In this document: in pieces, positions 24,602-27,124 of the stretch
Layout: every line of letters begins with the position of its first letter
Position numbering within the stretch: position 1 is the first letter of the stretch
DNA from: a virus
DNA: 27,124 bases
Virus record (IMG/VR): IMGVR_UViG_3300046529_000732
Span: 1 to 27,124 of that record
Strand: one strand, 5' to 3'
Notes under the pieces: generated by a model
Databases searched by the model: none
What the model saw: the letters and a program-made list of their open reading frames with translations, nothing else
Told to the model about the DNA's origin: nothing
Translations under genes and position numbers: made by a program

Positions 24602-24982
24602 TCAACGGATGGTCAACTCCAATATGGAGGAGGCCGGTTTGTACTTTGTAGTTCGCCGATCAATGCCGCTCTTTGCAGTCTTGCGACCGTGGCAAACAGC
24701 ACAACGCAGCAACACGTTTGAAGCAACAAACGGAGCGCCGCCATCGGCAAGCTCAACTATGTGGTCGCCATAGATCCGCCCGAGGCTATCGGGAGCGGGC
24801 AGCGCGTTCTTTAAGCGATGCGTCCGGTTGTAGTTGTGATCCGGGTCTTCGCATATGCGACCGCGTTCCCGTATCAACGCGGCAACTAAGCGCCGCCATT
24901 CCGGGCTATCGTAGATCGCAGCCCCTTCCTTAATAGGCGGTTGTGCGCTCCGTATATCTACCAATGGGACCGCGCTCTGCAT
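24602..24982 (-). CDS. HNH homing-type endonuclease adjacent to terminase
   Basis: This is a 126-residue protein if begun at ATG 24982; the earlier TTG 25009 would lie inside the U-tract of a hairpin and is less likely. It contains a beta-beta-alpha-metal HNH core: DHIVELADGGAP (His74), Asn89 in FVASNVLLRC, and CAVCHGRKT with His98 (94-102). Cys44 (RICEDPDH), Cys94 and Cys97 look like zinc ligands. HNH nucleases beside terS/terL occur in many HK97-like cos phages and are needed with terminase for specific end cleavage in those tested; here that function is inferred. AACTACAAC sits within the gene itself, so repeats continue into it. Confidence 0.9.
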   Translation of the reverse strand: MQSAVPLVDIRSAQPPIKEGAAIYDSPEWRRLVAALIRERGRICEDPDHNYNRTHRLKNALPAPDSLGRIYGDHIVELADGGAPFVASNVLLRCAVCHGRKTAKSGIDRRTTKYKPASSILELTIR

Positions 24983-25008
24983 TGCCTTTAACGCAGCAAC
25001 CACAAACA

Positions 25009-25064
25009 ATCCCCAAAAAGAAAGGCCGGGAGAAAGCTACAAAGAGCCTCCTACAACCGGCCTT
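25009..25064 (-). terminator. Terminator-like hairpin upstream of HNH gene
   Basis: Read on the minus strand, AAGGCCGG (25064-25057) pairs with CCGGCCTT (25029-25022), and the transcript then runs TTTCTTTTTGGGG. The loop is 27 nt, part of which can pair further (GAG with CTC). The long loop makes it weaker than the next hairpin. It lies just before the HNH/terminase genes, so it may attenuate readthrough into them. Confidence 0.5.
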
Positions 25065-25337
25065 AAGTTTCATCCCAACGCAAACAGGAATAGGAAACGC
25101 AACAGCGCCGCCCTATTCTAATAATGAACTATGGGGATCGGAGCGGGGAAGGCAAGCGGAAAGCAACCGGGACCGGTCCCCGACCTTCGGATTCCGCGCC
25201 AACCGCCACCCTTTGGGCAACCGCTATAGAACCGCTACGGAGGCCGCTGAACCGGGAAGCAACCGCTCGCTGTTAGGATATCTGGGCTAGGCAAACCGGC
25301 TATCGGAGCGCCGCCGCTCGCGACCGGAAATTCGGGC
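25065..25337. other. Gene-free GC-rich spacer with short direct repeats and a palindrome
   Basis: No convincing coding frame was found. GGGACCGGTCCC at 25169-25180 is a perfect 12-bp palindrome. GAACCGGGAAGC occurs at 25249-25260 and again at 25458-25469. CGGAGCGCCGC occurs at 25304-25314 and 25400-25410. AACCGCT is repeated at 25219-25225, 25230-25236 and 25261-25267. No clear sigma-70-type promoter was seen. Being between the early-side terminator and the packaging genes, it is the likeliest place for a late promoter or packaging-related site; this is inference. Confidence 0.4.
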
Positions 25338-25363
25338 AAAAGAAAAGCGGCCCAAAGGCCGCT
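25338..25363 (-). terminator. Rho-independent terminator
   Basis: On the minus strand the sequence reads AGCGGCC TTTG GGCCGCT (25363-25346), a perfect 7-bp GC-rich stem with a 4-nt loop, followed directly by TTTCTTTTG. It begins 29 nt after the stop of the 52-residue gene, so it ends the transcript of the small genes to its right and separates it from the packaging and head genes to its left. Confidence 0.82.
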
Positions 25364-25391
25364 AATCTCTAATCGGGACCGGGAGCGGCGC

Positions 25392-25550
25392 TTAGCAACC
25401 GGAGCGCCGCGCGTCAGCCGAAAACAGATACCGCCCGCGGACACTGGTCACTTTGGGGAACCGGGAAGCCAGATAGAAACTACCACCAAACCGGCCAAGA
25501 CGAAAAAAGAACAAACCGCCTATGCGGCGGAATTTGATTTGGTTTGCCAT
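25392..25550 (-). CDS. Small basic hypothetical protein (52 aa)
   Basis: This frame runs from ATG 25550 to TAA 25392 and is preceded by AGGAAAGGAAAG about 6 nt upstream of ATG, an excellent Shine-Dalgarno. It starts MANQIKFRRIGGLFFFRLGR and is rich in Arg, Gly and Phe, with no clear domain. Its stop is followed 29 nt later by a rho-independent terminator, making it the last gene of its transcript. The codon composition is GC-rich, especially towards the 3' end, which overlaps repeats shared with the neighbouring gene-free spacer; that tempers confidence. Function is unknown. Confidence 0.5.
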   Translation of the reverse strand: MANQIKFRRIGGLFFFRLGRFGGSFYLASRFPKVTSVRGRYLFSADARRSGC

Positions 25551-25566
25551 TGTCAACTTTCCTTTC

Positions 25567-25746
25567 CTAGTTTGTTTCGTGCAACGTCATAACGCCAAGG
25601 CGAAACAAAGCAACTTGTCGCCAAGTTTCGCCGCGTTTCAATTGGCGCTTTGCCATAGTTGAAAGCAACGCGCGGTAATCTGAGTCCTGCCGCACAACGT
25701 TGTTATCAATCGCGCGGATCGCTGCGGCAAATTCCAGATACGTCAT
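25567..25746 (-). CDS. Small helical hypothetical protein (59 aa)
   Basis: ATG 25746 lies 5 nt after the preceding stop and follows GGAAGGGG, 11 nt upstream. The product starts MTYLEFAAAIRAIDNNVVRQ and reads through YRALLSTMAKRQLKRG and VALFRLGVMTLHETN. It is predicted to be helical, without a membrane segment. It has no recognised family. It belongs to a set of three small genes (25567-26150) spaced by 3-5 nt, so all are probably translated from one message. Such short proteins upstream of phage terminase genes usually have unknown roles. Confidence 0.7.
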   Translation of the reverse strand: MTYLEFAAAIRAIDNNVVRQDSDYRALLSTMAKRQLKRGETWRQVALFRLGVMTLHETN

Positions 25747-25751
25747 TGCGG

Positions 25752-25919
25752 TTAGTTCCCCTTCCTATTCATCATTTCCGCCAACTTGCGGCGAAAGAAA
25801 GAACCGCCAAATTCCGGCGCTCCGTTCCGTTCGGCAAGTTCGGCGATCCGCGCAAGCTTAGCGGCAAACTCCCGCTGTTGCTGCGTCAATTCGTAAGCTA
25901 CATTTGCATCTGTTTTCAT
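25752..25919 (-). CDS. Small helical hypothetical protein (55 aa)
   Basis: ATG 25919 comes 3 nt after the stop of the preceding gene. The product starts MKTDANVAYELTQQQREFAA and continues KLARIAELAERNGAPEFGGS, ending EMMNRKGN: two amphipathic helices joined by a Gly/Pro-containing turn. There is no membrane segment or cysteine. It is tightly packed between two other small genes, which supports it being real. No strong Shine-Dalgarno was seen, only a weak GAG, so translation is probably coupled to the gene before it. I do not recognise a family. Confidence 0.68.
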   Translation of the reverse strand: MKTDANVAYELTQQQREFAAKLARIAELAERNGAPEFGGSFFRRKLAEMMNRKGN

Positions 25920-25922
25920 GAC

Positions 25923-26150
25923 TCAGTAAGTCTCAGGAAGTTCTTGGCGAATCAGCTTGCCATCGTTGCGGATTATCCGCTTGCCGTTCTTTGTCGCGGT
26001 TGATTGCCAAGCTGCAATTAATTCGTCAAGATTGGCTGCGCTCGCAACCGTCTGCCATTGTTTCGTGCGTTGCTCTAAGCGGTAGATTTTCACGGGACTA
26101 TCCCAACGGCACCATTGCCGAGTCATAAAAATAGGCGCAAACCGCGCCAA
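25923..26150 (-). CDS. Small basic hypothetical protein (about 75 aa)
   Basis: The start is uncertain: TTG 26150 has an AGGGGGG run 6 nt upstream, and ATG 26126 is a later alternative. The latter starts MTRQWCRWDSPVKIYRLEQR. The product is basic and Trp-rich, then helical (LDELIAAWQSTATKNG) and ends RIIRNDGKLIRQELPETY. No family is recognised. It lies 34 nt after the DUF6362-like gene and begins the tight block of small genes. Function is unknown; a role in regulation or packaging is possible but cannot be inferred from the sequence. Confidence 0.6.
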   Translation of the reverse strand: MARFAPIFMTRQWCRWDSPVKIYRLEQRTKQWQTVASAANLDELIAAWQSTATKNGKRIIRNDGKLIRQELPETY

Positions 26151-26184
26151 TTGCAACCCCCCTAACTGTTCAAATTTGATCTAA

Positions 26185-26658
26185 TTAGAAGACTGAAATC
26201 CCCGCAAAGAACCGCGCGACCGCCTCCGATTTAGATTCGGGCAACTTAAATAATACTTCCTGCAATCCTGCCGAATGCAACCGTTTGCTGCGTTCTACTG
26301 AAGTATTGATCCGCTTGGCTACCTTATCCCAAGAATTGATTGGTCGCCCCGAAGTCGGGTTTACTAGCAACCGAAGATGTAATACTCGCCGCCGGAGCAC
26401 AAGCGAGCAATAATTCGGAAATAATAGTATTTCTTCCATTATAGGAATTTCATCTTTACTTGGCGCTGGCACCCGAATCCTATGCTGGGCGCGGAATTCC
26501 AATACTTGCCAAGCATCGATTGCATAATCCGGCCAAAGCGCGCGCGGTTCCGTCGGTTTTATCTTTCCGGTTGGCATTGCAATAAGTTTCGCTCCGGCCC
26601 AATAAAGCCAAGTTTGCAGCAATTCAGTATTTAACTCGCCGCTATTGGCTTCGCTCAT
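26185..26658 (-). CDS. DUF6362-like helical protein
   Basis: This is a 157-residue protein starting at ATG 26658, which overlaps the previous stop as ATGA; a longer start at 26685 is less likely. The middle contains ALWPDYAIDAWQVLEFRAQH and RIRVPAPSKDEIPIMEEILL, and the C-terminal third VLHLRLLVNPTSGRPINSWD then KVAKRINTSVERSKRLHSAG. The overall pattern (WPD helix, PxxxEI.xMEE helix, then a helix-turn-helix-like S-x-x-R end) resembles DUF6362 phage proteins, many of which sit upstream of terminase genes. The HTH-like end suggests DNA binding, possibly regulatory. Family assignment is from memory of the pattern; function is unproven. Confidence 0.72.
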   Translation of the reverse strand: MSEANSGELNTELLQTWLYWAGAKLIAMPTGKIKPTEPRALWPDYAIDAWQVLEFRAQHRIRVPAPSKDEIPIMEEILLFPNYCSLVLRRRVLHLRLLVNPTSGRPINSWDKVAKRINTSVERSKRLHSAGLQEVLFKLPESKSEAVARFFAGISVF

Positions 26659-27113
26659 AACCGGATAGTTCCCGTTCCAATCCATTGTAATAACGGAACT
26701 TCCGAATCCAGGGCAGCACTTAGAGAAAGCTTAGGAAACGGGGAACCGGGAACCAAATTCTTAACTAACACGAGCGGCTTTACTGGCTTGTCAAATACTG
26801 CCCGAACAACGGGGCAATAAAGATCAATCAACTTCTGCATCGCCAACGGGGTGTAAGTGTTCTTTATTTCAACTACTATAATAAAACCCAACTTATTGTC
26901 AAAAATAATCGCGTCTGTAGAGCAAGCGCCGGAACCAAAATCGGAGTCATAATAAAACCACGGATTGTTTTCTAATTTCATTACTTTGGGCAACACTTTA
27001 CGGAGCATTGCTATAGTCGCGCGCTCATACTTCAAACCAATATAGCCGCGACTATTGCTAGCGCGACTTTGATGCACCTTGTCTGGCGCACGGGAGGCGG
27101 AAAGAATTACCAC
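26655..27113 (-). CDS. Putative PD-(D/E)XK-type nuclease (5' end may lie outside window)
   Basis: The frame starts at GTG 27113 but stays open upstream to the window edge, so the true start could be outside; 152 residues are visible. Residues 64-84 read CSTDAIIFDNKLGFIIVVEI followed by K, giving D67 and E82-x-K84, the spacing of a PD-(D/E)XK active site, and E30 in KYERATIAM fits the upstream acidic helix. SRGYIGLKYE precedes it. This is consistent with a small Mg-dependent nuclease such as a Holliday-junction or VRR-like enzyme, but no subfamily can be named. It is coupled to the DUF6362-like gene by ATGA, indicating one transcript. Confidence 0.68.
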   Translation of the reverse strand: MVILSASRAPDKVHQSRASNSRGYIGLKYERATIAMLRKVLPKVMKLENNPWFYYDSDFGSGACSTDAIIFDNKLGFIIVVEIKNTYTPLAMQKLIDLYCPVVRAVFDKPVKPLVLVKNLVPGSPFPKLSLSAALDSEVPLLQWIGTGTIRL

Positions 27114-27124
27114 TAAATTAGGCC

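Noticed and set aside
24405-24605. Minus-strand 66-codon frame between HNH and terS genes
   Set aside because: It needs a TTG start, has no Shine-Dalgarno, is low-complexity Gly/Val, and coincides with the phased repeats; a non-coding site explains the stretch better, although the TTGA overlap with HNH leaves a small possibility.
24930-25075. 47-codon minus-strand frame beginning MKLKAGCRRLFVAF across the hairpin before HNH
   Set aside because: It includes the terminator-like stem and overlaps the HNH gene in another frame; the composition is Cys/Arg-rich and the start lacks a good Shine-Dalgarno.
25000-25400. tRNA or other structured RNA gene in the GC-rich spacer
   Set aside because: No cloverleaf with a T-loop GTTCRA motif or anticodon stem could be built; the visible dyads are explained by terminators and short repeats.
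25235-25444. Minus-strand 69-codon frame in the gene-free spacer
   Set aside because: It has a GTG start without a ribosome-binding site, contains the rho-independent terminator and overlaps the better-supported 52-residue gene.

Overview
The window is the packaging and virion-morphogenesis region of a tailed dsDNA bacteriophage or prophage. Every supported gene lies on the minus strand, so transcription runs from right (27124) to left (1). An HK97-type head is indicated by the large terminase, a prohead protease fused to the major capsid protein, and an HK97-family portal. A tape-measure gene, a frameshifted tail-assembly chaperone and a tail-tube gene indicate a long flexible tail (siphovirus). 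Small proteins resembling DUF6362 and DUF6441, the Cys-motif start of the prohead protease and the gp6-like connector resemble phages of Alphaproteobacteria; the host is therefore an inference at low to moderate confidence. No integrase, lysis or replication gene was found. Family names come from recognising motifs in the translated sequence, not from searches.

Layout in transcription order. (1) 27113-25392: a small PD-(D/E)XK-type nuclease candidate, a DUF6362-like helical protein and four small genes, three of them closely packed, ending in an intrinsic terminator (25338-25363). (2) 25337-25010: a GC-rich gene-free stretch with short direct repeats, a 12-bp palindrome and a second terminator-like hairpin. 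(3) 24982-22340: HNH endonuclease, a short spacer with phased AACT(A/C)CAA repeats, then small and large terminase. (4) 22267-19943: a fused prohead protease and major capsid protein. (5) 19930-15909: a cassette of five glycan-type enzymes (MptE-like/DUF115-like, GT8-like, GT9-like, FkbM methyltransferase, KpsC-like) with two tiny membrane-protein genes tucked between them. It separates capsid from portal, an unusual arrangement.

(6) 15916-12293: a small conserved protein, the portal, a collagen-like protein with 48 uninterrupted Gly-X-Y triplets, and two small virion or fibre-associated proteins. (7) 12289-6196: a 1343-residue tail fibre with an internal duplication, a small helical protein, a 54-residue coiled-coil protein, a protein built of about 20-residue Ser/Gly/Ala repeats, and a small protein with a putative carbohydrate-binding module. 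(8) 6191-1: gp6-like head-tail connector, head closure protein, tail terminator, tail tube, tail chaperone with a -1 frameshift extension, DUF6441-like protein, tape measure and two tail-tip genes, the last cut by the window edge.

The genes are almost all coupled by 1-8 nt overlaps or short gaps, and several use GTG or TTG starts. The main points of interest are the glycan cassette inside the head operon, the paired small membrane proteins, the frameshift, and the repeat-rich DNA around HNH/terS that may serve packaging or late-gene control.
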